Positions 39,739-50,617 of a stretch of DNA of 64,000 bases are shown here, piece after piece. The DNA lies in the NCBI RefSeq assembly GCF_015644585.1, contig NZ_JADOBI010000015.1, positions 1 through 64,000 of the forward strand, read 5' to 3'. Under the pieces are notes generated by a model that made no database searches, had not been told where the DNA came from, and worked only from the letters and a program-made list of their open reading frames with translations. A program made the position numbers and the translations under genes. This DNA comes from Rahnella laticis. Lineage in GTDB: Bacteria > Pseudomonadota > Gammaproteobacteria > Enterobacterales > Enterobacteriaceae. How positions within the stretch are numbered: the first letter of the stretch is position 1; every line of letters starts with the position of its first letter.

Positions 39739-40930
39739 AACGGCTGACAATCTCTTCTAATAAACGTTGACCAAGCAGGGACTTATCGCTGAGCGGTAAG
39801 ATTTTATCCCCGTCCTGCCAAAAAAGATGCAAGGCATTGGTATCAGTATTGAAACCATGTCCGGCAAGTGAAACGTCGTTAGCGCAAATCAGATCCAGAT
39901 TCTTACGGATCCTTTTTTGCCGCGCGTATTCTTCCACATTCTGGGTTTCTGCGGCAAACCCCACGACATAGGGCCGGTTTTCCGTCATAGCGGCAACGCC
40001 TGCCACAATATCGGGATTTTTGACCATTTTTACAGTGATTTCATCACCTTGTTTTTTGATTTTTTCTTCAGCAACTAACTCTGCACGGTAATCCGCGACG
40101 GCTGCGCAGGAGATGAAAATCTGCTGTGAAGCGGCGGAAAGTTGCACAGCTTTTTGCATATCCAGCGCGCTTTCGACGTCAATGCGGCGGACATTCGGCG
40201 GTGTCGGTTGTGATACAGGACCCGCAATCAGCGTGACCTGTGCGCCACGGTCAGCAGCCGCTTTGGCGATGGCGAATCCCATCTTTCCTGAACTGTGGTT
40301 GCTGATAAAACGTACCGGGTCGAGCGCTTCGCGCGTCGGGCCTGCGGTAACCATGATATTCAGATGCGCCAGATCTTTACGTGCAGAAAAATGGGTATTG
40401 GCTAAATCGACTATCACCAGCGGATCGAGCATCCGGCCAGGGCCGATATCGCCACAGGCCTGGCTTCCGCTGTCGGGCCCCCAGATTAACGTGCCGCGTG
40501 CGGCCAGTTTTTCCAGGTTCTCCTGAGTGACGGCAGCGCGATACATTTGCTGGTTCATAGCTGGCAAAACGGCAACGGGCGCGGCAGTTGCCAGGCAGAC
40601 GGTTGTCAGCAGGTCATTCGCCATACCGGCATTCATTCGTGCCAGTAAATCAGCCGTGGCGGGAGCAATCAGAACTAAGTCAGCCCATTTGCCCAGCTCA
40701 ATATGCCCCATTGCCGCTTCGGCAGCCGGATCAAGGAGGTCATCAGAGACCGGATAGCCAGAAACGGCCTGCAGGCTCAGGGGAGTCACAAAGGATTTCG
40801 CCGCTTGCGTCATGACCACGCGTACTTCTGCGCCTCTTTCACGTAAGCGACGTACCAGTTCTGGTGCTTTATAGGCAGCGATACCACCGCTGATACCGAG
40901 CACAATATGTTTGCCGGAAAGTCCCGTCAT
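39716..40930 (-). CDS. coaBC: Bifunctional CoaBC: phosphopantothenoylcysteine synthetase/decarboxylase
   Basis: 404 residues from the third of three consecutive ATGs; the exact start among them is uncertain. The N-terminal flavoprotein decarboxylase domain (CoaC) has [22 protein letters not shown] and [13 protein letters not shown]. The C-terminal synthetase domain (CoaB) has NHSSGKMG and [11 protein letters not shown]. It makes 4'-phosphopantetheine from 4'-phosphopantothenate and cysteine. It overlaps dut and is divergent from radC; coaD, for the next CoA step, is about 3 kb away. Confidence 0.96.
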   Translation of the reverse strand: MTGLSGKHIVLGISGGIAAYKAPELVRRLRERGAEVRVVMTQAAKSFVTPLSLQAVSGYPVSDDLLDPAAEAAMGHIELGKWADLVLIAPATADLLARMNAGMANDLLTTVCLATAAPVAVLPAMNQQMYRAAVTQENLEKLAARGTLIWGPDSGSQACGDIGPGRMLDPLVIVDLANTHFSARKDLAHLNIMVTAGPTREALDPVRFISNHSSGKMGFAIAKAAADRGAQVTLIAGPVSQPTPPNVRRIDVESALDMQKAVQLSAASQQIFISCAAVADYRAELVAEEKIKKQGDEITVKMVKNPDIVAGVAAMTENRPYVVGFAAETQNVEEYARQKRIRKNLDLICANDVSLAGHGFNTDTNALHLFWQDGDKILPLSDKSLLGQRLLEEIVSRYDEKNRH

Positions 40931-41116
40931 CATCATTGTCCGATTGGTTGTAAGCCGAAAGAAGCGACATTTTAGCATAACGCGGAATGATGACAGCTAT
41001 TGGCGATGCTCTTAAGCGGATGAATAAAAATTCTGCGTAATGCCTCGCAGGCTTTTAAACCGGAAACACCCGCGGGCAGCGCTCTGTGCCACAATCGGCG
41101 CCTAAAAGGAGTCAGG

Positions 41117-41797
41117 ATGACGAAAGCACAGGAAAGTTGGCCGGGAGAGTTGCCTCCGCGGGAAAAACTACTGCAACAGGGCGCAAAAGGGCTGACCGAT
41201 CAGGAGCTGCTGGCGATCTATCTGCGCACCGGTTGTCAGGGGATGCACGTCATGGAGCTGGCGAAGAATCTTCTGGAAAAATTCGGTTCTCTGCATCAGT
41301 TGCTGATGGCTGATTTTGATTCAATGGCGGGCATTAAAGGGATGGGCGTCGCGAAATTTGCACAGTTGGTTGCAGTTTCAGAACTTTCGCGGCGGTCATA
41401 TTTACGCCACCTCAATGCTGAGAATGCGATGCTTAGCCCTGAGGTCATGCGGGAATATCTGCAGAATTTGCTGGTTTTTCGGGAAAGAGAGGTCTTTCTG
41501 GTACTTTTTCTCGACAACCAGCATCGCGTTATTCGCCATGAGGAGATGTTTGCTGGTACTATTGGGCACGTAGAAGTGTATCCCCGCGAAATTGTTCGCG
41601 GTGCGATGAAGGTTAATGCGGCAGCCCTAATTCTGGCGCATAATCACCCATCCGGTCGGGCTGAGCCCAGCCTGATGGACCGGAAAGTGACTGAACAGAT
41701 TATTCGAGCTTGCCAACTGCTGGAAATTCGCGTCCTCGACCATTTGGTTGTAGGCCACGGAGAAACAGTCTCTTTTGCTGAACGCGGTTGGATTTAG
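41117..41797 (+). CDS. radC: RadC family protein (YicR), JAMM/MPN domain
   Basis: 226 residues (E. coli 222). An N-terminal helix-hairpin-helix-like region ([20 protein letters not shown]) is followed by the JAB/MPN domain with the metal motif [14 protein letters not shown]. The original link to DNA repair was withdrawn, and the cellular role is not firmly known. Upstream of rpmBG, divergent from coaBC. Confidence 0.94.
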   Translation: MTKAQESWPGELPPREKLLQQGAKGLTDQELLAIYLRTGCQGMHVMELAKNLLEKFGSLHQLLMADFDSMAGIKGMGVAKFAQLVAVSELSRRSYLRHLNAENAMLSPEVMREYLQNLLVFREREVFLVLFLDNQHRVIRHEEMFAGTIGHVEVYPREIVRGAMKVNAAALILAHNHPSGRAEPSLMDRKVTEQIIRACQLLEIRVLDHLVVGHGETVSFAERGWI

Positions 41798-41841
41798 CGT
41801 CGTTTTTTGAAGATCCTTAGGGATCTTTAGCTGTTCGGGAC

Positions 41842-41870
41842 TTGAGCACTTACGCTACAGAGCGTATACT
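41842..41870 (+). promoter_or_regulatory. Strong sigma-70 promoter of rpmB-rpmG
   Basis: TTGAGC (41842-41847), exactly 17 bp, then TATACT (41865-41870). This predicts a transcript start near 41878 and a leader of about 185 bases before rpmB. Confidence 0.75.
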
Positions 41871-41903
41871 ACGCCACCTTTGAGAATCTTGGGTTTGGCG
41901 TTA

Positions 41904-41996
41904 AGAGCCTATCTCAGCAGGTTTCTAACCTGATGAATTGGTTTTTACCCGACGACAGTGAGTCGGTTCTCAGTGGAGTTTGCTGAGATGGGCTCT
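41904..41996 (+). promoter_or_regulatory. Structured 5' leader of rpmB-rpmG, candidate cis-regulatory RNA
   Basis: The arms at 41904-41919 and 41981-41996 are complementary over 16 bp with a single G-U pair. Inside are two further hairpins: GGTT...AACC (41920-41930) and CCGAC...GTCGG (41949-41966). Together they make a three-way junction. It lies wholly in the predicted leader of the L28-L33 mRNA, 66 bp before the rpmB start. Ribosomal-protein operons often carry such leaders as autoregulatory sites. I do not know of a described one here. Confidence 0.5.
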
Positions 41997-42041
41997 AAAA
42001 GCCTGACGAGGCGGCCATACCCTATACGAAGCTCGAGCTGA

Positions 42042-42478
<437 letters not shown>

Positions 42479-42493
42479 TTTTAGTGGATTAAT

Positions 42494-42519
42494 AAAACCC
42501 GGCTCCGGCCGGGTTTTTT
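42494..42519 (+). terminator. Rho-independent terminator after rpmG
   Basis: Stem 42495-42503 with 42508-42516, TCCG loop, followed by T residues. Confidence 0.92.
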
Positions 42520-42618
42520 ATTGCCTGAATTTGGCTATTTCCGCTCAGCGCGACTTTTGTTTGCCTGATGCCGATGTCTGCGACACACTCTGAGAATCAT
42601 TCTGCTAAGGGAGAAATT

Positions 42619-43428
42619 ATGCCGGAATTACCTGAGGTTGAAACCAGCCGCAGAGGGATTGAACCCTATCTGAAAGGCCACACGATCATGCACGCTATCG
42701 TGCGTAATCCGCGTCTGCGCTGGCCTGTTTCTACAGAGATTCTGTCGCTCAGTGACCAGCCGGTGCTGAGCGTTCAGCGTCGTGCAAAGTACCTGCTGGT
42801 TGAGCTCAAGACGGGCTGGATCATCATTCATCTGGGCATGTCTGGCAGTTTGCGGATTTTGTCGGAAGAAACCGAGCCAGGTAAACATGACCATGTCGAT
42901 CTGGTGATGGATACCGGTTTCGTGTTGCGTTATACCGACCCGCGACGTTTTGGAGCCTGGTTATGGTCTTCAGATCTGGCGGCCAGCAATGTTTTAGCGC
43001 ACCTCGGGCCGGAGCCTTTAAGTACTGATTTTACGGCCGATTATCTGCTGGAGAAGTCGCGCACAAAAAAATCCCCCATCAAGCCTTGGCTGATGGACAA
43101 CAAACTGGTGGTCGGAGTAGGCAACATTTACGCCAGCGAATCGCTGTTTGTTGCGGGGATTTCACCGGACAGGCTGGCGCATTCGCTTAAACGCGATGAG
43201 GCCGAATTACTCGTCAGAACCATTAAAGCGGTGTTACTACGTTCCATTGAGCAGGGCGGAACCACGCTGAAAGATTTCCTTCAGTCGGATGGCAAACCGG
43301 GGTATTTCGCGCAGGAATTACAGGTTTATGGCCGCGCTGGCGAGCCTTGCAGGGTATGCGGTACGCCTGTCGAGAGTAAGAAACATGCTCAGCGTACCAC
43401 GTTTTTTTGCCCTAACTGCCAGCGGTAG
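42619..43428 (+). CDS. mutM: Formamidopyrimidine-DNA glycosylase (Fpg)
   Basis: 269 residues (E. coli 269) from [13 protein letters not shown]; the in-frame upstream start is rejected because Pro2 is the catalytic nucleophile after Met removal. Glu3, Lys (RRAKYL) and the C-terminal zinc finger ([24 protein letters not shown]) are intact. It removes 8-oxoguanine and formamidopyrimidines from DNA. Convergent with coaD, with only seven bases between stops. Confidence 0.97.
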   Translation: MPELPEVETSRRGIEPYLKGHTIMHAIVRNPRLRWPVSTEILSLSDQPVLSVQRRAKYLLVELKTGWIIIHLGMSGSLRILSEETEPGKHDHVDLVMDTGFVLRYTDPRRFGAWLWSSDLAASNVLAHLGPEPLSTDFTADYLLEKSRTKKSPIKPWLMDNKLVVGVGNIYASESLFVAGISPDRLAHSLKRDEAELLVRTIKAVLLRSIEQGGTTLKDFLQSDGKPGYFAQELQVYGRAGEPCRVCGTPVESKKHAQRTTFFCPNCQR

Positions 43429-43435
43429 AACAGAC

Positions 43436-43924
<489 letters not shown>

Positions 43925-44692
43925 TCACTTTTGCAGTTGATGGCTGAGCGCCCACAGGGCGGCATATTTATTGAAAGTATACTGTGCATTGACGCCCGCC
44001 AGGATCAAACCCTGTTTTCCATCCAGAAAACCCGCCCGCAGGACCCAGGTTTTGATGAATGCGCCTGACATGTGTGAAATGACAGAGAAAAAGCTGCAAC
44101 GGCGGCCTTGCTGATGGCGCTGACGGGCCCATGCTTCGGCATAGCTGAGCTGTTTGCGCTGGAAAGCAAATAAATCCCGACAAGTCAGGTGCAGCAAATC
44201 GCCTTGCAAAGGGATGACGGCGGCATTGCCCGTGTTCAGCGATTCATGAACTAAATCGTCGTTATAGCGGAAGGCTGAAGGATATAAGCGGTTGACGCGA
44301 TCGGGATACCAGCCGCTGTGGCGCATAAATTTTCCGAGGAATAAATTACTGCGGCCGAGACTGTAAACCGTATTTTCCTGAGGATTATTCAGAACGTTTT
44401 CAACCGACTGACGCAGTTCTGGGGAAACCCGTTCGTCCGCGTCGATCATCAAAATGTAATCGCCGGTCGCATAGCTTTGCGCTAACTGGCGCTGCCTGCC
44501 AAAACCGGGCCATTGCACGTTGGTGAAAACTTTCGCACCGAACTGACGGGCAACGTCCGGTGTGGCATCTTCACTGCCTGAATCAAGCAGGATGATTTCA
44601 TCTGCCCAGGCCACGGACTCGAGGCATTCAGGCAGCAGATCTGCTTCATTGCGTGCAATTAGCACGACGGATAAACGTTTTTTATCGGCCAT
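43925..44692 (-). CDS. waaE: LPS core glucosyltransferase WaaE (KdtX)
   Basis: 255-residue family 2 glycosyltransferase, [42 protein letters not shown], with the DxD-type DADER motif near residue 83. In Klebsiella and Serratia WaaE adds beta-1,4-glucose to heptose I of the inner core. Its start overlaps the waaA stop by one base, and coaD follows, the same triplet (waaA-waaE-coaD) as in those genera. E. coli lacks it. Confidence 0.92.
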   Translation of the reverse strand: MADKKRLSVVLIARNEADLLPECLESVAWADEIILLDSGSEDATPDVARQFGAKVFTNVQWPGFGRQRQLAQSYATGDYILMIDADERVSPELRQSVENVLNNPQENTVYSLGRSNLFLGKFMRHSGWYPDRVNRLYPSAFRYNDDLVHESLNTGNAAVIPLQGDLLHLTCRDLFAFQRKQLSYAEAWARQRHQQGRRCSFFSVISHMSGAFIKTWVLRAGFLDGKQGLILAGVNAQYTFNKYAALWALSHQLQK

Positions 44693-45966
44693 TAATGACC
44701 CCGCACAGGCAGATAAGGCTCCAGCAAATGCAGAAGGCGTTGCAGCGCGCCCTGATTTTGATGCAAAACTTCTACCGCGTGGCGCCCGTAATACAGACGA
44801 TAATCTTCATCTGTCAGCAGCGTGGAGATTTCTTTGACCAGCGATGGCGTATCCGACACGGTGATCAACCCATCGTCCTGCGCGAGCTTGGCGCAGATAT
44901 CTTTGAAGTTAAACGTATGGGGACCCATCAGGACAGGAATAGCGTGTGCTGCGGCTTCCAGAGGATTATGGCCTCCGCGATCGACCAGACTGCCGCCAAC
45001 AAACGCCAGATCGGCAATTCCGTACAGCAGCATTAACTCACCCATCGTATCGCCGATTACGACCTGCGTTCCCGACGAAGGCACCTCCCCCGTACTGCGC
45101 TGTGTGAAGGTCAGACCCGCTTTGCGCGTCAGTTCACAGGCAACCGGGAAACGTTCCGGATGGCGCGGCACAAGGATCAGCAACAGCGTCGGGTGAGCTT
45201 TCAGCAATTCTTTATGCGCTTCCAGTAGCAGGGTTTCTTCCCCTTCATGCGTACTGGTCGCAATCCACACCTGGCGGCGTGATGCCCACTGACTGCGCAG
45301 CGCGATGGCTTTCGCGGCAAGTTCCGGCGTCACGGAAATATCAAATTTCAGGCTACCGGTAACCGCGAGCTGATTGCGTTTTAATCCCAGCGAAAGGAAG
45401 CGGTCGCCATCTTCCTGATTTTGAGCGGCAATCAGCGTGATACGTTGCAAGATAGTGCGGATGAATTTGCCCAGCTTTTTGTAGCCTTTGGCCGAGCGTT
45501 CGGAAAGGCGCGCGTTAGCAATCACTAAAGGTATTTTACGGCGATGCAGGGCGCTAATGAGATTTGGCCAAAGCTCGGTTTCCATAATGATAACCAGCTT
45601 CGGGTTCACCTCATTGAGAAAACGGTTCAGCGATCCTGGCAGATCATAAGGAAGATAAACGTGATGAACACCGGCGCCAAAAGCGGACTGAACACGCTCG
45701 GAGCCCGTCGGTGTCATCGTGGTCACCGTGATCGGCAAAGAAGGATAACGATGACGCAGGGCACGGACTAAAGGAATTGCCGCCAGTGTTTCGCCCACGG
45801 AGACTGAATGCAGCATGATGCCGCCAGAAACCACCTTCCCTTTGCAGAAGCCATAACGTTCAGCCCAGCGTTTACGGTATGCCGGTGACTTCCGGCCACG
45901 TACCAGTAAACGGATCCAGATAAGAGGCTGGATGAGGTATATGATTATATTATAAAAAATAGTCAT
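44692..45966 (-). CDS. waaA: 3-deoxy-D-manno-octulosonic acid (Kdo) transferase
   Basis: 424 residues (E. coli 425). An N-terminal membrane anchor ([21 protein letters not shown]) is followed by the GT-B fold with the conserved [18 protein letters not shown] and [17 protein letters not shown]. It transfers Kdo residues from CMP-Kdo to lipid IVA, the first core step. About 120 bp after the preceding glycosyltransferase gene. Confidence 0.97.
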   Translation of the reverse strand: MTIFYNIIIYLIQPLIWIRLLVRGRKSPAYRKRWAERYGFCKGKVVSGGIMLHSVSVGETLAAIPLVRALRHRYPSLPITVTTMTPTGSERVQSAFGAGVHHVYLPYDLPGSLNRFLNEVNPKLVIIMETELWPNLISALHRRKIPLVIANARLSERSAKGYKKLGKFIRTILQRITLIAAQNQEDGDRFLSLGLKRNQLAVTGSLKFDISVTPELAAKAIALRSQWASRRQVWIATSTHEGEETLLLEAHKELLKAHPTLLLILVPRHPERFPVACELTRKAGLTFTQRSTGEVPSSGTQVVIGDTMGELMLLYGIADLAFVGGSLVDRGGHNPLEAAAHAIPVLMGPHTFNFKDICAKLAQDDGLITVSDTPSLVKEISTLLTDEDYRLYYGRHAVEVLHQNQGALQRLLHLLEPYLPVRGH

Positions 45967-46086
45967 TTTTTTTGAGGCGTTGCGTTAGGGAAAGTCAATT
46001 TCATATAGCGAAAATAGTCCCGGCGGATAGTTGGGCACATGTTACCAGATAAGTACGATCGACTCATCATGTCAGCGCCCGTGTCG

Positions 46087-47232
46087 TCAGGCCAGTAATG
46101 AGTAATAAAGCGCGACTAACTGTTGTGAAAGGTTTTTAGGTGAATAAGGTAAAACACGCTCTCTGGCAGCGTTCCCCATCTTTTCATTCTCAAGACGGGA
46201 CGGAATACGCTTCACAAATTCACTGAGTTTCGCGACATCAAGCGCATCGCAAACAAAACCTTCGCGACCTTCGGTGATAAATTCAGCGCCGCCGCAAGTC
46301 TGGCTGGTGATAACAGGCAATCCGCAGGCCATGGCCTCAAGAATGACATTCGGGAACGGGTCATACAGCGTGGGCAAAATCATACCATCGGCCGCGTGAT
46401 AATAAGGAAGCACGTGGTTTTGAACACCTGCAAAACGAACACGGTCAGCGCAACCTGATTGCTGCGCCAGATCTTCATACTTTTTCTGATCTTTATCCTG
46501 GCCGACTACGATGAGATAACGGTCACTTGCCGCTATGGCTTCAATCGCCGGTTTTAAACCTTTGCGTTCAAAACCAGAGCCCACATAAATCAGCGCCACA
46601 GCATTCTGCGGGATAGAAAGATTTTCGCGTGACAGTGCGCGCTGCTCTGGTGTCGCAGGAACAAATTTTTGAGCATCAATCGCGTTGTAGATCACTTCGA
46701 AACGGTCTTCATGAACGCCATAGCAACGTATGATATCGCGCTTAACCATCTCTGAATTGCAGATGATTTTCTTCAATTCCGGGGAATGGAACATCTCTTC
46801 CTCGGCCCGAAGAACATAACGGTGGTAGGGGCTGATTTGAGTAATCAGACGCTGCAAAGGTGAAACAACGCGAGCGCGTTGTTCAAGCCAGACACGATGC
46901 GCGCCATCGCCTGCACGGAAAATATCGCAGCCGGGAATACGCTCATGACTTTGAACAATATCGAAATGTTCTTGTTTCCAGTATCTTTGCGCCGCGGCTG
47001 CAAAACCCTTCTCCCTTGAGACCCTACCGTATTTTGCCGGATTGCAGAGGTGGATTTTCCATTTTGGATTTGGCTTGCCTTCCCACTGACGGGTAATGAT
47101 ATTCAGGTCGATATTCTGATCATCAAGTGCTTCAAGAGCCCGGGAGATAAAGCGCTCAGCGCCTCCGTCAGGCCGATATTTTTGCCTGACAATGGCCAGA
47201 GAGATTGCTTTTGCATCCGGAGTTTTAGTCAT
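46087..47232 (-). CDS. LPS core glycosyltransferase, GT family 4
   Basis: 381 residues from MTKTPDAKAI; its ATGACTAA start overlaps the waaQ stop by eight bases. A GT-B fold with VRQKYRPDGGAERFISRALEAL at the N-terminus and the GT4 nucleotide-sugar signature DPFPNVILEAMACGLPVITS. Similar proteins near waaQ in Serratia, Klebsiella and Yersinia (WabG/WaaG-like) add hexose or uronic acid to heptose II. I cannot assign the exact sugar or name, so the symbol is left blank. Confidence 0.85.
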   Translation of the reverse strand: MTKTPDAKAISLAIVRQKYRPDGGAERFISRALEALDDQNIDLNIITRQWEGKPNPKWKIHLCNPAKYGRVSREKGFAAAAQRYWKQEHFDIVQSHERIPGCDIFRAGDGAHRVWLEQRARVVSPLQRLITQISPYHRYVLRAEEEMFHSPELKKIICNSEMVKRDIIRCYGVHEDRFEVIYNAIDAQKFVPATPEQRALSRENLSIPQNAVALIYVGSGFERKGLKPAIEAIAASDRYLIVVGQDKDQKKYEDLAQQSGCADRVRFAGVQNHVLPYYHAADGMILPTLYDPFPNVILEAMACGLPVITSQTCGGAEFITEGREGFVCDALDVAKLSEFVKRIPSRLENEKMGNAARERVLPYSPKNLSQQLVALYYSLLA

Positions 47233-48307
47233 GCAAATAACTCCTGGCGGCATCAATGACATCGTTCACCGGGATTGCATGCAAATAACGTTGTTGGGTT
47301 TTCGTATCGATGGAATCAGGTGCAGGCAGAGGCGCGTAATCACCCGCCCACAGCGTCGTGTTGTTATTTCCCCACGGTCGCCAGTGCTGCATTTTTGTTG
47401 GCCCGAACAAGGCAACGCAAGGCGTATTGAGCGCTGCTGCCATATGCATCGGTGCGGAATCGACGCCAATAAAGAGTTTCGCACCATCTATCATCGCAGC
47501 CAGTTGAGTCAGTGACAGCTGACCGGCAACAGAAATCACCTGAGGATTGTGCGTAAGATCCTGGATTTTCCGTACCATCTCCAGTTCCTTTTTGTCGGGG
47601 CTGGCTGTCATTACTACCGTCAGGCCCGTCTCTCCAAGCGCATCAATTACGCTGGCAAATTTATCATCATCCCAGCATTTAAAAGCCCAGCGGGATGTTG
47701 GCTGAATCACGATGTATCCGCCCGTAACCTGATTTTTTATCAGTAATTGCTGACAGAATGCTTTATCACTTTCTGAATAATGCATTGATGTTCTGGCATC
47801 TTCAGTCGAAATACCCAGCGGAGATAAAATCGACATATTTTGCTCAACCGTGTGCAGCTCGCTGTGATTTTCCGTTGTGACCAAATGCGTATGACCCACC
47901 CGCCATACTACTGAACGACGTTTTTTGAAGTCGAATCCCAGCCGGACTTTTGCACCGGAGAGCATCGAAAGCAGGGCGCTGCGCCATTGATCTGCCAGAT
48001 TTATCACCAGATCATATTGTCGTGCGCGGATGCTTTTGATTAACAGAAGTTCTTGCTGCATCTGGTAGCGAATACCTTTCTTTTTCCATGATCTGTCAAT
48101 GACATGGATATCTGTTAATGCAGGATGTTCGCTAAGAATAGGACGTGTTTCTTTGTACAAAAGCACATCAATTTCAGCATCAGGATAATGCTGGTGAAGT
48201 CTGTTTATCACCGGCGTCGTCAGCACCATATCTCCGTGATGGCGGAGTTTAATCAGCAGAATTCTTCTGGGAGTCAGCGCTGCATATTTGGCTTCGGAGT
48301 TAGGCAT
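47225..48307 (-). CDS. waaQ: Lipopolysaccharide heptosyltransferase III-like protein WaaQ
   Basis: 360-residue GT family 9 protein. Conserved features include LIKLRHHGDMVLTTPVINRL near residue 18, QPTSRWAFKCWDDDKF and the FIGVDSAPMHMAAALNTPCVALFGPT signature. It transfers the side-branch L-glycero-D-manno-heptose (HepIII) to HepII from ADP-heptose. In the leftward waa operon, after waaH, with a long inverted repeat in the 159-bp gap before it. Confidence 0.92.
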   Translation of the reverse strand: MPNSEAKYAALTPRRILLIKLRHHGDMVLTTPVINRLHQHYPDAEIDVLLYKETRPILSEHPALTDIHVIDRSWKKKGIRYQMQQELLLIKSIRARQYDLVINLADQWRSALLSMLSGAKVRLGFDFKKRRSVVWRVGHTHLVTTENHSELHTVEQNMSILSPLGISTEDARTSMHYSESDKAFCQQLLIKNQVTGGYIVIQPTSRWAFKCWDDDKFASVIDALGETGLTVVMTASPDKKELEMVRKIQDLTHNPQVISVAGQLSLTQLAAMIDGAKLFIGVDSAPMHMAAALNTPCVALFGPTKMQHWRPWGNNNTTLWAGDYAPLPAPDSIDTKTQQRYLHAIPVNDVIDAARSYLHD

Positions 48308-48365
48308 TCTATTTTCTGATCGTAGAATAGAGTAAGTTGATTCTAGGTGAAGAATCCGGTGCTGT

Positions 48366-48405
48366 GAAGTTATTTATCTGGCTGATATAGAAGATAAATA
48401 ACTTC
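48366..48405. repeat. 14-bp perfect inverted repeat between waaH and waaQ
   Basis: GAAGTTATTTATCT (48366-48379) and its exact complement (48392-48405) around a 12-base loop. The stem is AT-rich with no T tract on either side. It lies in the intercistronic gap of the waa operon and may act as a transcript-processing or 3'-protecting hairpin. Confidence 0.6.
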
Positions 48406-48466
48406 GTTTATGAAGTCTTTATAATAGGGTTCAGAGCGTAATGGAATCATCACTTTCTGAAACATC

Positions 48467-49474
48467 TCATGCGAGTTTCTTTTTCAGGTCATGAAGGCGT
48501 TTCAGCCACAACAATAATTGCCACCATTGTTTAGGGCCACGTGCATTACGGAGCATTATGTTGCGCGTGCCAGAAGTGTAAATATCATTAATGATGGCTT
48601 TTTGTGCAGCAGGATCGGGCTCACGACGAACCGAATGACACACCGTCAGTGCCTCACGGGTAACCTGGCGATGGAACTCTGCATAGATTTTCACTTTATC
48701 TTTATATTGCCGGTTCAGTTCATCGAGCATTTTGGCAATTCTCAGATAATGTCTTTGGTATTCAACGTTTTTCATCCCTGTCCGCTTTTGGTTACTGATA
48801 GACTGACCGTGGATGTAATAACGATAAAGTATTGTCTGGGTATATCTCACGCGTCGCGCGTTGAACATTACCTCGGTGGTCCAGGGAATATCCTGGTGAT
48901 GCAAACCGGGCTCAAAATAAAGTCCATGTTTCTTAATGAGTTCCAGTCGGTAAACGCCAAGCCAGACCACATGCAAATAGCGGTTGGTTGCCAGTGCCGT
49001 TTTCAACCAGTATGGCCCATCCAGCACGCCGGTAGACGTTAGGCGGTCAGTGGGAATAATCGGTTTTACTTTTTCCGAGCCGACGAAATAACGTTCACCA
49101 TTACATTGTGCGACATCCAAATTATCCTGTTCACACATTTCTATCAGCGTTTTGTACATATTCGGATCGATTATGTCATCTGCATCAGGGAAAGTGACAT
49201 ATTGGCCTTGAGCAATATCGAGACCCGCATTTCGCGCGCGCGAAACCCCTCCGTTTTCCTGATGGATTACGCGGATATGAGGAAATTTGTCTGCATATTC
49301 TTTCGCCACCCGATCAGACCCATCCGTCGAACCGTCATTAACAATGACAATTTCGAAGCTGTTCAACGTCTGAGCAACGAGAGAGTCCATAAAGTTTCGG
49401 AACATTGCCCCTGCATTGAACATCGGGATAATTGCGCTGAGCTGAATGTTTTCGGAGGTCGTTGTAAGGGTCAT
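48467..49474 (-). CDS. waaH: LPS core glycosyltransferase, WaaH (YibD)-like, GT family 2
   Basis: 335 residues. The GT-A fold begins LSAIIPMFNAGAMFRNFMDSL, with DGSTDGS, the DxD motif PDADD and the strongly conserved GLHHQDIPWTTEVMFNARRVRYT, which match E. coli YibD/WaaH throughout. WaaH adds glucuronic acid to HepIII in E. coli under phosphate limitation. In E. coli the gene lies between tdh and yibQ, whereas here it lies inside the waa operon, next to waaQ which makes its likely acceptor. Start at ATG 49474; the TTG at 49483 is rejected. Confidence 0.85.
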   Translation of the reverse strand: MTLTTTSENIQLSAIIPMFNAGAMFRNFMDSLVAQTLNSFEIVIVNDGSTDGSDRVAKEYADKFPHIRVIHQENGGVSRARNAGLDIAQGQYVTFPDADDIIDPNMYKTLIEMCEQDNLDVAQCNGERYFVGSEKVKPIIPTDRLTSTGVLDGPYWLKTALATNRYLHVVWLGVYRLELIKKHGLYFEPGLHHQDIPWTTEVMFNARRVRYTQTILYRYYIHGQSISNQKRTGMKNVEYQRHYLRIAKMLDELNRQYKDKVKIYAEFHRQVTREALTVCHSVRREPDPAAQKAIINDIYTSGTRNIMLRNARGPKQWWQLLLWLKRLHDLKKKLA

Positions 49475-49612
49475 ATCACACAATTCCCACTGATAATAAT
49501 AGATCTCTTCTCAGAGAGCTTGAGAAAGTAACAGCCAGATTATGGGGCAACAAATATCTCTGTCCGTTTTCATTCCCTGAACGGTTTTTTATGTTGAATG
49601 GCCGAACATGAA

Positions 49613-50617
49613 TCATAAAACCTTAGCCCTGAAAAGTTTATAATTCATATATTTAAACGTCCAATATAGGCTGCTTCCATATTGGCCTTTATGCCAAAGT
49701 GCCTGCGCATAGCGTTTCATTTCTTTATAAGAAACTGGCATATCATGTGGGGTCGATTTCCAGGGTGACCTTTCATAGTATTGATCATAAATAGCGGCCA
49801 GTTCCCCCGTCCCCCAAAGATGCCAGGGCTTACATTTACCGGTGTAGTGGATTAATACCGTATCCTGAGGTATTGCTATTTTTTTTCCGACTTTGTTTAA
49901 AATGATGTCACATATGAAATTATATTTTTTAGGCAGCAACATGACTTCATGTTCAAGCGTAATATTGAGTGCATCTTGATCCGGGAAATTGAGCACTTCG
50001 CCATGAACAGAAAGTGTTTGAATGATTCGCTCTGTGGTCATTTTTTCAGTCCAAAGAGGAACGTTGATATATAAAAAACCAGAGTTGAAATAATTTCCAC
50101 TTTCAAGGCCAAGTTTAGGGCAGAGTTTATTTCTTGCACGCCCGGTATCATTAACTGCAGCAAGAGTAAATTTGCTTATGTCTAATTCGCTTAATGCTTT
50201 ATAACTGCCAATGCAAAGAGTATCTGCATCAAGGTAAAGTAATTTTGATGTGACATCAGAAAGAATATACGGCGTGAACAGACGGTAATAAATCGCCTGC
50301 GGATAGCGTCCCATAAGTGGCAAATCTGTAAAAGCCGACTCTTGGAACACATAGCACGTCATTGCTAAAGGATGATTGGCGGCAAGTTCAAGCAGCAAAG
50401 ATTTAGATTTTTGGTCCAGACCGCTGCCAAAGATATGAATATGGAATGCTAAATCTGGGTTGTTTTCCAGAACTGAAAAAATAGTGATCCCCATGCCGCG
50501 GGCATACGCATTGTTTACTCCGAACGCAATATGAACAACAGGCAATGCTGAAAACTCTAAATTGTTTACGAGCTCTTCTTTATGCTCGAGATAACTTAGG
50601 TATTCATGGTTGTGCAT
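49613..50617 (-). CDS. LPS outer-core glycosyltransferase, GT family 8
   Basis: 334 residues with the GT8 (RfaJ/WaaO-type) pattern: IAFGVNNAYARGMGITIFSVLENNP near residue 30, DxD motif KLLYLDADTLC near residue 125, NSGFLYINV and the C-terminal HYTGKCKPWHLWG. Such enzymes add glucose or galactose to the outer core. Overlaps the preceding GT9 gene by 14 bp. AT-richer than the flanking housekeeping genes, suggesting transfer. Exact sugar unknown. Confidence 0.85.
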   Translation of the reverse strand: MHNHEYLSYLEHKEELVNNLEFSALPVVHIAFGVNNAYARGMGITIFSVLENNPDLAFHIHIFGSGLDQKSKSLLLELAANHPLAMTCYVFQESAFTDLPLMGRYPQAIYYRLFTPYILSDVTSKLLYLDADTLCIGSYKALSELDISKFTLAAVNDTGRARNKLCPKLGLESGNYFNSGFLYINVPLWTEKMTTERIIQTLSVHGEVLNFPDQDALNITLEHEVMLLPKKYNFICDIILNKVGKKIAIPQDTVLIHYTGKCKPWHLWGTGELAAIYDQYYERSPWKSTPHDMPVSYKEMKRYAQALWHKGQYGSSLYWTFKYMNYKLFRAKVL

